Source: Sphingomonadaceae bacterium
GTDB lineage: Bacteria > Pseudomonadota > Alphaproteobacteria > Sphingomonadales > Sphingomonadaceae
DNA length: 6,103 bases
Assembly (NCBI GenBank): GCA_013821585.1
Contig: JACDGO010000139.1
Coordinates: 1-6,103, forward strand
Reading direction: 5' to 3'
The notes under the pieces were generated by a model. It searched no databases and was not told where the DNA came from. It worked only from the letters and a program-made list of their open reading frames with translations. Below are positions 1-5,768 of the stretch, one piece after another. Each line of letters opens with the position of its first letter. The stretch's first letter is position 1. The position numbers and the translations under genes were made by a program.

Positions 1-841
1 GATCGAGTGTGGCAATGTCGAGCAGGCCATGGACCAGTCCGGCATCGCGCACATAGATCTTGGGAGAGCGGACCAGGCGCTTGCCAAGATTGCCGCTCCA
101 CGGCTGCAACCGGCGAACGAGTAGCAGATCAGCCAGCAAGTCGATGTAGCGGCCGACCATGGGCGCCGTGACAGCCAGAGCCTGACCCAGGCGTGCTGCG
201 TTGAGCAGACTCCCCTGCCCGTGCGCCAGCATCGTCCAGAGGCGACCGATGGTTGTGGCCGGCATGCGCGGCGCAAACATGGGTACCTCGCGCTCAAGGT
301 ATGACCGGGTGAAGTTCTTGCGCCAGCGCAGGCTTGCCCCGTCATCGCCTGCCAGAAGGCTGTCTGGGAAGCCACCGCGCAACCACAGAGCATCAATCGG
401 GATCGCTGCTCCTTGGGCTTCCAAAGGGCCGACGGGGGCCAATTCGAGATAGGTCACGCGGCCCGCCAGTGTTTCAGCACTTTGCTGGACGAGATCGAGC
501 GAGGCCGATCCAAGCAGCAGAAACTCCCCTGTCCGCTGCCCGGCCCTGCGGCGCTCGTCGATCACGCTACGCAGCTCGGCAAACAGGTGCGGTGCGCGGT
601 GGACTTCGTCGATGACGGTCAGCCGCCCTGCGGTCGATCGCAGATAGGACGCGGCATCTTCTAGCTTGCGGACATCGGCATCGAGCTCAAGATCAAGATA
701 GACGCTGCCATCGCGTTCGTCCGCTATAGCCCGCGCAAGCGTCGTCTTGCCAATCTGGCGAGGCCCGAGCAGAACGGTTGCTGCGTTGTCGCTCAAAGCT
801 TGGCGCAAAGCGGTCATGGCGGAAGCGCGGGTGATAATCAT
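1..841 (-). CDS. AAA ATPase with DUF4143-type C-terminal region, 3' end beyond the window
   Basis: The ATG at 841-839 opens 280 codons that run off the left edge; whole relatives are usually about 370-420 residues, so roughly the last quarter is missing. Visible motifs: Walker A GPRQIGKT at residues 26-33, Walker B LTVIDEV at 74-80, a sensor-like LLLGSAS at 108-114 followed by ETLAGR, then RGGFP at 155-159 and SYLEREVP at 180-187. The C-terminal half carries the DUF4143 signature KRLVRSPKIYVRDAGL near residues 250-265. The family is widespread on plasmids and in genomic islands of bacteria and archaea. It is predicted to bind and hydrolyse ATP, but its substrate is unknown. No partner gene is visible upstream, and it is transcribed in the same direction as the replication cassette but separated from it by over 750 bp. 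The family call is strong; any physiological role would be a guess. Confidence 0.9.
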   Translation of the reverse strand, partial: MIITRASAMTALRQALSDNAATVLLGPRQIGKTTLARAIADERDGSVYLDLELDADVRKLEDAASYLRSTAGRLTVIDEVHRAPHLFAELRSVIDERRRAGQRTGEFLLLGSASLDLVQQSAETLAGRVTYLELAPVGPLEAQGAAIPIDALWLRGGFPDSLLAGDDGASLRWRKNFTRSYLEREVPMFAPRMPATTIGRLWTMLAHGQGSLLNAARLGQALAVTAPMVGRYIDLLADLLLVRRLQPWSGNLGKRLVRSPKIYVRDAGLVHGLLDIATLD

Positions 842-849
842 ACCGTAAG

Positions 850-878
850 TCTATACTGAGAGTTTCGATTTACGGCAA
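850..878 (-). promoter_or_regulatory. Sigma-70-like promoter of the DUF4143 ATPase gene, near-leaderless
   Basis: Read on the minus strand, a -35 box TTGCCG (878-873) is followed by exactly 17 bp and a -10 box TATAGA (855-850). Only eight bases lie between the -10 box and the ATG at 841, so transcription would begin at or within a few bases of the start codon, and no Shine-Dalgarno sequence is present. An inverted repeat, CCGTAA (843-848) and TTACGG (870-875), spans the -10 box and overlaps the -35 box, a position suited to a repressor. Boxes, spacing and repeat are seen in the sequence; function is inferred. Confidence 0.55.
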
Positions 879-944
879 TCTACTTCATATTGTCCTTTCC
901 TGGCCGACTTGCGACGACGATTGCTAAGCTGCTGCGCTGGTTGC

Positions 945-962
945 CGTGTGCCGTTGCACACG
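945..962. repeat. Perfect 7-bp hairpin with CGTT loop
   Basis: CGTGTGC and GCACACG are exact inverted copies separated by the four bases CGTT. Neither side is followed by a T-run, so it is not a typical intrinsic terminator. It lies in the gene-free stretch between the ATPase promoter and the left ParA relic. It may be a protein-binding site or chance. Confidence 0.35.
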
Positions 963-1030
963 AGCGAGAGACCCCGGTTGACCGTGCCGCTCGTATTTGT
1001 GAGCCAGCGTGAGGAAACTGCGTGCAGTGA

Positions 1031-1170
1031 GTCAACATCGTGCCATATTCCTTCCGAGCACAGGCTATCGGGTTTTCCTCATTGACTGCGATAGCCAAGC
1101 ATCGCCAACAACCATGTTCGGCTATATGCCGGACCTCGGCTCGACGAAGAGCACGCTCATCCGATGGTGG
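1031..1170 (+). pseudogene. Relic of a second, divergent ParA (central Walker A' segment)
   Basis: At 1063-1140 the plus strand encodes a segment that matches residues 130 to about 155 of the intact ParA in this window. GYRVFLIDCDSQASPTTMFG corresponds to GYRVLVVDCDSQATTTTLFG, the Walker A' region with its conserved DCDSQA. Just upstream, another frame from 1031 reads VNIVPYSFRAQ, which fits the helix before this segment (intact THLAHYFGVQ) if one base was lost. Just downstream, LDEEHAHP in a shifted frame resembles the TREETLYPY stretch. There is no Walker A, no HTH domain, no proper start and no C-terminal half, so it cannot work. DNA identity to the intact parA is modest, so this is not a recent duplicate of it. 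Family identity of the core is firm; the flanking extensions are tentative. Confidence 0.75.
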
Positions 1171-1310
1171 CCCCCTCCCCTCCCCTCCTCTGAATCTCAA
1201 AGGAAAACATCCCTGAGCGGTTAGATGGTTTCAATGAATCTTTAGAAGGTTAGGCCTCTGCGGCTAGCTCGAAAAACTGTGTATTCTCCGCGAATAGCAT
1301 CATGCTTGCT
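1171..1310. other. Gene-free stretch with pyrimidine-rich tract, bordering the iterons
   Basis: I see no gene here. Bases 1171-1190 on the plus strand are almost pure C and T, so the minus strand carries runs of four to five G separated by single A. From about 1201 to 1310 the sequence is moderately AT-rich and directly precedes the first iteron. The only close thing to a DnaA box is GAATACACA on the minus strand around 1280, which misses the consensus at its first two positions. Possibly part of the origin region. Confidence 0.3.
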
Positions 1311-1414
1311 GTTCCTGATGTGTCGGTCCAGCGTTCCCGATGGATCGGCGCGTGCGTTCCTGATGTGTCGGTTCCATGTTCCCGAAGGGCCGAGAGCCGT
1401 TCCCGGAGTGTCGA
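1311..1414 (+). repeat. Iteron array, five direct copies
   Basis: Five copies of a 16-bp unit, consensus GTTCC(C/T)GATGTGTCGG, start at 1311, 1333, 1356, 1378 and 1399, that is every 21-23 bp or about two helical turns. Copies 1 and 3 are identical (GTTCCTGATGTGTCGG). Copy 2 reads GTTCCCGATGGATCGG. Copies 4 and 5 are more diverged but keep GTTCCCG and the final CGA. Helical phasing, degeneracy along the array and position just beyond the 3' end of repA are what is expected of RepA-binding iterons in a plasmid origin. The unit itself contains the short inverted arms CCGA and TCGG. Confidence 0.8.
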
Positions 1415-1444
1415 AGACGTGAAATAGCCGCCGGATATCTTCGA
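1411..1444. repeat. 7-bp inverted repeat overlapping the last iteron
   Basis: TCGAAGA (1411-1417) and TCTTCGA (1438-1444) are exact inverted copies with a 20-base spacer. The left arm overlaps the end of iteron 5. It sits at the border between the array and the AT-richer stretch, so it may be an accessory origin site, or chance. Confidence 0.35.
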
Positions 1445-1543
1445 ACTTTGAATCAGTTTGGCGCTCCATCGATCTCAAGACGTTCAAACCAGAGCATGAT
1501 GACGGGTTTCATTCGGTCGATCGTTGTGACACCGCGAAAATGC

Positions 1544-1559
1544 CCGACACATCGGGAAC
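1544..1559 (-). repeat. Sixth iteron, inverted orientation
   Basis: Read on the minus strand this is GTTCCCGATGTGTCGG, a perfect copy of the iteron consensus, about 130 bp from the array and pointing the opposite way. With its flanks it forms CCCGA-TGTG-TCGGG, a 5-bp hairpin followed by ATTTT in the direction of repA transcription. It could therefore also weakly terminate the repA message, although stem and T-run are short. Confidence 0.7.
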
Positions 1560-1626
1560 GCCAGGTTCGTTGTTTGGGATTTATAGTGGCGACGCTGCCT
1601 ATCATGGCGATCCGCCCCCACCGCGG

Positions 1627-2850
1627 TCAGCGACGTAGGTTGTGGCGATTTTTCTCATGGTGGCGCCGCATGAAGCCGATGAAGGCATTCTGGTAGCTTA
1701 CCGGGGTGCGGGCTGGAGACGCCGAAACCCACGTGCGGAATTCCTCGTGGAGCACCTGGTAATCCCAACCCGGGCACTCGCTGCGCAATGTCTCTAAGGT
1801 TGCGTCGGTAAGTTCACCCGCGGCCGCCTTAGTGGATAGGCTCGTAATGCTCCTTCGGATAAAAGACTTGGCGTCGATCAATTCGTCGTTCGACGCGCCC
1901 TTCTCGATGCTATCTTTGGCCCTCTTTGCCGGACCGGGAGCCTCGGTAGTCGACGGAAGGACAGGGGAGGGGAGGGTGGTCGCCCGTTTCCTGAGCGTCC
2001 TGACCATCGGATCATCCGGTCGACGACGCATCCGGATCGACGGCTCTCGTTTGCCCGCGGCTGTTTCGAGCGACAGGGAGTAACCGGGAAGCTCGTTGCG
2101 TTGGACAATCTTGCAAATTTCGAATTTAAATCGGCGGTAGGGGCCTTCCGCACCGGATTTTTCGAACAAGGTCGGCATCGAGATCGCGAAGCCTGCTTCG
2201 CCAGCACCCCCGGCGTGCTTGCGGGTGACCTTGTAGAGCCAGCGTTCGCGACCGCCAGTAAGGTCGAAATAGGCGCGGTCTATCGATAGGACACCGCCCG
2301 TCATCAATACGCCCTCGTAAAACCAGTTCGACAGCTCGATCGTCATCCCTCGAGACCGCTCGGTTCGTTCATCGACCAGTTGGGTCCAGCCATCCAGCCA
2401 GCTGAATGTCGCCTCGCGGCGGTTTTCTGCTCGGATATTCGTCTTCACCGTTGTCGCAACGAGGCGATCAAGTGCTTGCCCGAGCAATTCATAGGCACGT
2501 CCGGTGGTGGGGCGTTCGATGGCTCGCAACAGATCATAAGGCATCAGATGGAGCTTACGCGGAATGTCGTTGAGACCGCGCCTCGCCATGTCCGCCAAGA
2601 CAGATGCGCAATAGATCAGGATGTCGGCATCCCAGATCGTGGCCATGCCATAATCCGGACTTGCCGAGACATGCACCCATAGCTTGCGGTCTGGCGACTG
2701 ATAATCGATCGGCTTTACCCGTTTGCCCTTGGCGAGGCTGAAAAACGGGCGCTCCATCATCTCGCGCTGGTCGCGCAAGGGCAGGTCCGCGATGTAGGGA
2801 AGGAATAGCTCGAACTGGTCGGACCGCGTTTGGGCAGGGTCAGTTCTCAT
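1627..2850 (-). CDS. repA: Plasmid replication initiator RepA (RPA family)
   Basis: The 407-residue product starts at the ATG 2850-2848 and ends at TGA 1629-1627. The N-terminal and middle parts fit the replication initiator protein A (RPA) family of alphaproteobacterial plasmids: PFFSLAKGKRVKPIDY at 35-50, WDADILIYCAS at 73-83, MPYDLLRAI at 103-111, and a FSWLDGW motif at 149-155. A proline- and charge-rich linker (about 275-325) leads to a small C-terminal domain with CPGWDYQVLHEEFRTWV at 359-375 and NAFIGFMRRH at 388-397, as usual in the family. It should bind the iterons downstream of its gene and open the origin. It is the last gene of the parA-parB-repA cassette, 78 bp after parB. That gap holds two parS-like palindromes; the nearer covers the weak ribosome site (GGGA, 2862-2859, eight bases before the ATG), suggesting repression by ParB. 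Confidence 0.92.
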   Translation of the reverse strand: MRTDPAQTRSDQFELFLPYIADLPLRDQREMMERPFFSLAKGKRVKPIDYQSPDRKLWVHVSASPDYGMATIWDADILIYCASVLADMARRGLNDIPRKLHLMPYDLLRAIERPTTGRAYELLGQALDRLVATTVKTNIRAENRREATFSWLDGWTQLVDERTERSRGMTIELSNWFYEGVLMTGGVLSIDRAYFDLTGGRERWLYKVTRKHAGGAGEAGFAISMPTLFEKSGAEGPYRRFKFEICKIVQRNELPGYSLSLETAAGKREPSIRMRRRPDDPMVRTLRKRATTLPSPVLPSTTEAPGPAKRAKDSIEKGASNDELIDAKSFIRRSITSLSTKAAAGELTDATLETLRSECPGWDYQVLHEEFRTWVSASPARTPVSYQNAFIGFMRRHHEKNRHNLRR

Positions 2851-2855
2851 GAAAA

Positions 2856-2871
2856 GTTTCCCGGGGGAAAC
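2856..2871. promoter_or_regulatory. parS-like site 1, overlapping the repA ribosome site
   Basis: GTTTCCCGGGGGAAAC is a 16-bp palindrome with one mismatched central pair. It lies five bases before the repA start codon and contains the only purine-rich stretch that could serve as its Shine-Dalgarno. The GTTTC/GAAAC ends are the same as in the chromosomal parS (GTTTCACGTGAAAC), but the centre is CCCGGGGG and two bases longer. Assigned as a ParB-binding centromere site by symmetry, duplication and position. Confidence 0.65.
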
Positions 2872-2899
2872 ACTCTGACGCGGATTGCAGATTGGACAA

Positions 2900-2909
2900 C
2901 CCGATGTGT
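2900..2909 (+). promoter_or_regulatory. Iteron core upstream of repA
   Basis: CCCGATGTGT matches ten consecutive bases of the iteron consensus and is directly followed by parS-like site 2. It lies about 50 bp before the repA ATG, where a partial iteron often lets a Rep protein repress its own promoter. The rest of the 16-bp unit is not conserved. Confidence 0.45.
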
Positions 2910-2925
2910 GTTTCCCCGGGGAAAC
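2910..2925. promoter_or_regulatory. parS-like site 2, perfect palindrome
   Basis: GTTTCCCCGGGGAAAC is a perfect 16-bp palindrome three bases past the parB stop codon. It is an almost identical copy of the site at 2856, with starts 54 bp apart, about five helical turns, so both would be bound on the same face of DNA. I found no further copies in the window. Confidence 0.7.
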
Positions 2926-2928
2926 ATC

Positions 2929-3972
2929 TTAGCGCCGCAGTCCGTGACCACACTCGTCCAGATGCGTCAGCGCCTGACGCAAGGCGTCGGTAAGCTGATC
3001 ACTCGTGGCGCCCGAACCTGCATGCAGCCGGATCGTTGCGCCTTGGCGATTGGCCGACTGGACGGTGAGGGCGGGCCGGCCTCCAGGTGCGGTATAAACG
3101 AAGTTTGGCGAGGGTGCGGCCGCCGGCGTCACCGCCGTAGCATCGAGCAGACGGCGCAAAACATCAGCAGCAGGGTAGGGGGCAAAGCCAGCGGCCTTAC
3201 GGTCTTCCTGCTCTCGCGCCATCGCCCGGGCGGCCGCCGTGACCGCCTTTGCGGACGACCGGTCGTCAAGCGCCTGAGCGAGGGCGTAGGCCGGCTTGAG
3301 CTGAACATCTGCCGGAGAGGCGAAGGCCGCAACGACCTGATCGGGAAGTCCGGCGACTTTGATCATCTTCGACAGCCAGCCCTTGGAGAGTTTCAATCGC
3401 TCCGCCATCCGCGTCAGGTGATTTCCATAATGCTCGGTCAAGGCGATGGCATAGTTTCGGGCTCGCTCCAGATCCGATACATCCTTGCGGGCGCGGTTCT
3501 CCAGATCGGCAAGCCGGAATGCGGCCTCATCGTCGAGTTGGGCGACCTGCGCCACGAACTGCATGTCGGGATAGGAGTGGCTGCGGAGCCAGCTGATCGA
3601 CCAGTGGCGACGCGTGCCGGCGATCACCTCGAAATCGAAGCCTGGATCTCCGTCAATCCGTCGGACAACCGCAGGAACCTTCTGGCCTCCTTCCGCGATG
3701 ATCGAATCGATTAGCTCGCGACAATTCTCCTCGGACAAAAATTCGTAGGTGCGCGCGTTGCCCGGCCATATCCGGACCTTCGCAGGGTCAAGGAACAGCT
3801 GCGTTACCTGTCGTACTTCGCCGCTCACAACGCGCGCAAGCGCCGTCTCACGCCCAAGCAGGGGTGTTCCGCGCGGTCGGTCGTGTCCTGGCGACTGTTC
3901 GCCACCGACAGCGATTGGCTCCGCGTCTTCGGCCAGCAGGCTCGTGAGATAATCGGTCTGCTTACGCGCCAT
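2929..3972 (-). CDS. parB: Plasmid partition protein ParB
   Basis: The 347-residue product starts at the ATG 3972-3970, with GGAGG (3987-3983) ten bases upstream, and ends in TAA. The N-terminal ParB/Spo0J domain spans about residues 52-155. It includes the GTRRH motif at 119-123, the arginine patch that binds CTP in studied ParBs, and the conserved ENRARKDVSDLERARNY at 158-174. A helix-turn-helix follows at about 185-210 (MAERLKLSKGWLSKMIKVAG), the part expected to read parS. The C-terminal region after 260 is alanine- and proline-rich and ends in a probable dimerisation helix. It should load on the parS-like palindromes just beyond its own 3' end and stimulate the ATPase of ParA to move plasmid copies to daughter cells. 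It begins 47 bp after parA, so the two are probably co-transcribed. Confidence 0.93.
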   Translation of the reverse strand: MARKQTDYLTSLLAEDAEPIAVGGEQSPGHDRPRGTPLLGRETALARVVSGEVRQVTQLFLDPAKVRIWPGNARTYEFLSEENCRELIDSIIAEGGQKVPAVVRRIDGDPGFDFEVIAGTRRHWSISWLRSHSYPDMQFVAQVAQLDDEAAFRLADLENRARKDVSDLERARNYAIALTEHYGNHLTRMAERLKLSKGWLSKMIKVAGLPDQVVAAFASPADVQLKPAYALAQALDDRSSAKAVTAAARAMAREQEDRKAAGFAPYPAADVLRRLLDATAVTPAAAPSPNFVYTAPGGRPALTVQSANRQGATIRLHAGSGATSDQLTDALRQALTHLDECGHGLRR

Positions 3973-4019
3973 GAGGGGCGAGCCTCCAAGTCGTTGCGGC
4001 CGTCGCCGAAAAGTTCAGG

Positions 4020-5219
4020 TCACGCCGCGGCATGGAGTACGTCCTCTTCCGAAGCCGGTGCGACCCGGCCCCAGGCTTGTCTTACAAGCTGTTCGACCTG
4101 CCCAAGCGCTTCATCAAGGTTCGACCGGCATCGCTTGTGGGTCTTGGACGTACCAATCGGCCTTTCTAGTTCGTAGACCGTCATCATCCGCATCGCTGCG
4201 TGGCTGATCTCGGCGGACTCAAGAATCGGAACAGGGAGGAGCGCCGGGCCAAAGCTCTGTTCCATGATGGTACGGACCATTGCGTGGCTAGGGTCGTTGC
4301 TATCGAATTTGGAGCAAATCAGGCGGACGAAGCTATAATCGACTTCGATGCCGACGCTTTGAAGCTGCTGGAGAACTTGATTCATCATCGACAGAAACTG
4401 GACTGTCGAGCAAAAGTCGGGGGTCGTCGCGGCGAGCGGAACGAGCAAGGCATTTGCGGCTTGCATGACGGCAAGGCTGATCGTGCCAAGGGCAGGGGGC
4501 GGGTCAAGGATAACCACATCATAGGATCTCGCCATATCCGCAAGTCCCTGTTTAAGCTTGCGAAACCGCGCAGCGAGGACCGAAGTGCCGTCGGATCCGG
4601 ATGCCGCGAGTTCATATTCGACGTCGAACAGCTCGAGGTTTGATGGAATGAGGTCAACGTTAGGCCAAGGCGTGCGCTTGACCGCATAGAGTAGATCCGC
4701 CTGCGTCGGATCGATCGAGAGATAGGGATAAAGGGTTTCTTCTCGAGTGATATTGAAGTGTGGATTGAAGCCGAACAGAGTGGTCGTGGTCGCCTGGCTG
4801 TCGCAATCGACGACCAATACGCGGTATCCCTGAACCCCGAAATAATGGGCGAGGTGCGTTGTCACCGTCGACTTGCCGACACCGCCCTTGAAATTCTGCA
4901 CGGCGATGACTGCGGGGACGTCGAGCGGAGCCCGTTCAGGACTTGCGCTGAGAACGCGGCGCATTGTGAGCAGTTCGTCGACCGTATAGCCAACGCGCCG
5001 CCCGTTCTCCGATGCCGGTGGTGGGGGGAGTCGCCCATCTTCCTCCGCCATCCGAATACGGTTGGTCGAGCAGCGCAAGAGTTGTGCGGCTTCGGCGATT
5101 CCGAACCGGACGCTTAGTCCCTTGCGACTTTCGGGGAGGAATGCTTTTCGCCGAAGCCGCTCGATCATCCTCTCGCCGGCTTGAGCCAAATCGCCTATCT
5201 GTCCGACGACTGAATTCAT
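4020..5219 (-). CDS. parA: Plasmid partition ATPase ParA (type Ia, MerR-like HTH N-terminus)
   Basis: The 399-residue product starts at the ATG 5219-5217 with AAGGA (5232-5228) eight bases upstream. Residues about 39-85 form a MerR-like helix-turn-helix (FGIAEAAQLLRCSTNRIRM), as in type Ia ParA proteins that also repress their operon. The deviant Walker A box is KGGVGKST at 111-118. Walker A' is DCDSQATTT at 138-146, and Walker B is VVILDPPPALG at 235-245. The C-terminal part has the family sequence SAEISHAAMRMMTVYELERP at 335-354. It is a full-length, apparently intact member that should bind nonspecific DNA in its ATP form and pull ParB-parS complexes. It is the first gene of the cassette, so its leader should control parB as well, and perhaps repA. 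Two relics of a related but different ParA lie on either side of the cassette, in the opposite orientation. Confidence 0.94.
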   Translation of the reverse strand: MNSVVGQIGDLAQAGERMIERLRRKAFLPESRKGLSVRFGIAEAAQLLRCSTNRIRMAEEDGRLPPPPASENGRRVGYTVDELLTMRRVLSASPERAPLDVPAVIAVQNFKGGVGKSTVTTHLAHYFGVQGYRVLVVDCDSQATTTTLFGFNPHFNITREETLYPYLSIDPTQADLLYAVKRTPWPNVDLIPSNLELFDVEYELAASGSDGTSVLAARFRKLKQGLADMARSYDVVILDPPPALGTISLAVMQAANALLVPLAATTPDFCSTVQFLSMMNQVLQQLQSVGIEVDYSFVRLICSKFDSNDPSHAMVRTIMEQSFGPALLPVPILESAEISHAAMRMMTVYELERPIGTSKTHKRCRSNLDEALGQVEQLVRQAWGRVAPASEEDVLHAAA

Positions 5220-5242
5220 TCGGAGCGTCCTTGGCGATAATT

Positions 5243-5278
5243 GAAGCTCTATGTGGCTATTTGTGCCATAATGGCTTC
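5243..5278. promoter_or_regulatory. Imperfect dyad upstream of parA, candidate ParA operator
   Basis: GAAGCTCTATGTGGC (5243-5257) and GCCATAATGGCTTC (5265-5278) are inverted copies with a few mismatches and one extra base, around a seven-base spacer. The right half contains the perfect 11-bp palindrome GCCATAATGGC. The dyad lies 24-59 bp before the parA ATG, where the promoter must be, though I could not pick convincing -35 and -10 boxes. ParA with an N-terminal HTH commonly represses at such a site; that link is inferred. Confidence 0.45.
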
Positions 5279-5282
5279 ATAG

Positions 5283-5479
5283 ACGCAAGCCTGCGACCAT
5301 TTGGATGAAGAATTCCCAACATGGGGTCGAATTGCCCAAATTGGCGCACGCCGGTTTGCCCGGTTCATCGTGACATTGATCGACGACAGATAGCGAGCGA
5401 GCTCTTACGGTACGCACCAACGTCCCCAGTATTGCGTTAAGTCTCGGAGATAATGATAGAAAAATGGTGAAATCGCGCT
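5283..5479. other. Gene-free stretch upstream of parA, nothing assigned
   Basis: I find no convincing gene, RNA gene or repeat here. Together with the parA leader and the ParA relic, the stretch without an intact gene runs from 5220 to 5768. An open frame on the minus strand across 5277-5606 has no family features and lies over the ParA relic, so I do not treat it as a gene. Confidence 0.4.
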
Positions 5480-5751
5480 TCAAAGAAAGTCGTCGTTTTC
5501 TGCCTTTTTGACCCCGCTGACCGGCCCGTGAATTGAACCTGATGCGGACACTCTTTGGCCATGCGATGGTGCGGACTCCCCTGAAGGACTCGGCTGAGAT
5601 AGACAATGCGACCGCCAGGTTGATGACGGTCTATGAGCTTGATGGACCGGCGACCAGTTCATCTGTTCGCAACCGATGTCTTGCGTATCTTGATGGCGTC
5701 AACGCCGAAATAGAGGTGGACTTTGTTGAGCAAGGCCGGCGCATCGCGTGA
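5480..5751 (+). pseudogene. Relic of a divergent ParA, C-terminal part
   Basis: From 5536 the plus strand reads NLMRTLFGHAMVRTPLKDSA, then EIDNATARLMTVYELDGP. This aligns with residues about 313-354 of the intact ParA (SAEISHAAMRMMTVYELERP) and continues through RCLAYLDGVNAEIE, the usual last helix. Immediately upstream, in another frame, VVVFCLFDPADRPVN (about 5489-5533) matches the preceding LICSKFDSNDPSH stretch, so there is a frameshift near 5533. An in-frame stop at 5518 and the absence of residues before about 295 confirm decay. The frame closes at 5751. A third frame then reads SKAGASREDAEQAIRDVLDQ and stops at 5800; this could be the shifted tail of the same gene. The open frame's TTG at 5533 is not a credible start. 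Confidence 0.8.
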
Positions 5752-5768
5752 GGATGCCGAACAGGCGA

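Larger units (their letters stand above)
1311..1626. other. Probable plasmid replication origin (oriV)
   Basis: This interval between the 3' end of repA and the left ParA relic holds all but one of the iteron sequences I can find, an inverted repeat, and a locally AT-richer section around 1440-1500 that could serve as the unwinding zone. No convincing DnaA box was found. Placing the origin here rests on the iterons and on the RepA gene next to them; it is inference. Confidence 0.6.

Noticed and set aside
1009..1224. 71-codon open frame as an intact small gene
   Set aside because: Only its middle resembles a protein (ParA Walker A' segment); it lacks Walker A and everything beyond, so it is a relic, not a gene.
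1275..1290. DnaA box near the iterons
   Set aside because: The best candidate, GAATACACA on the minus strand, misses the first two consensus positions.
1242..1487. 81-codon minus-strand open frame with repeating SGTxxRHIRN units
   Set aside because: The peptide repeat is just the iteron array translated; there is no ribosome site or family resemblance.
2830..3714. 294-codon plus-strand open frame across parB
   Set aside because: It is antisense to parB and the start of repA, is arginine/glycine-rich, and has no recognisable motif.
4200..4643. 147-codon plus-strand open frame across parA
   Set aside because: It is antisense to the conserved ParA ATPase region and has no family features.
5404..5412. 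CTTACGGTA, also found at the start of the DUF4143 gene (849-841, minus)
   Set aside because: A single nine-base match without further shared flanks is expected by chance often enough in 6 kb.
5533..5751. 72-codon open frame as a small intact gene
   Set aside because: It is the C-terminal end of a ParA with the upstream part in another frame; the TTG start is not credible.
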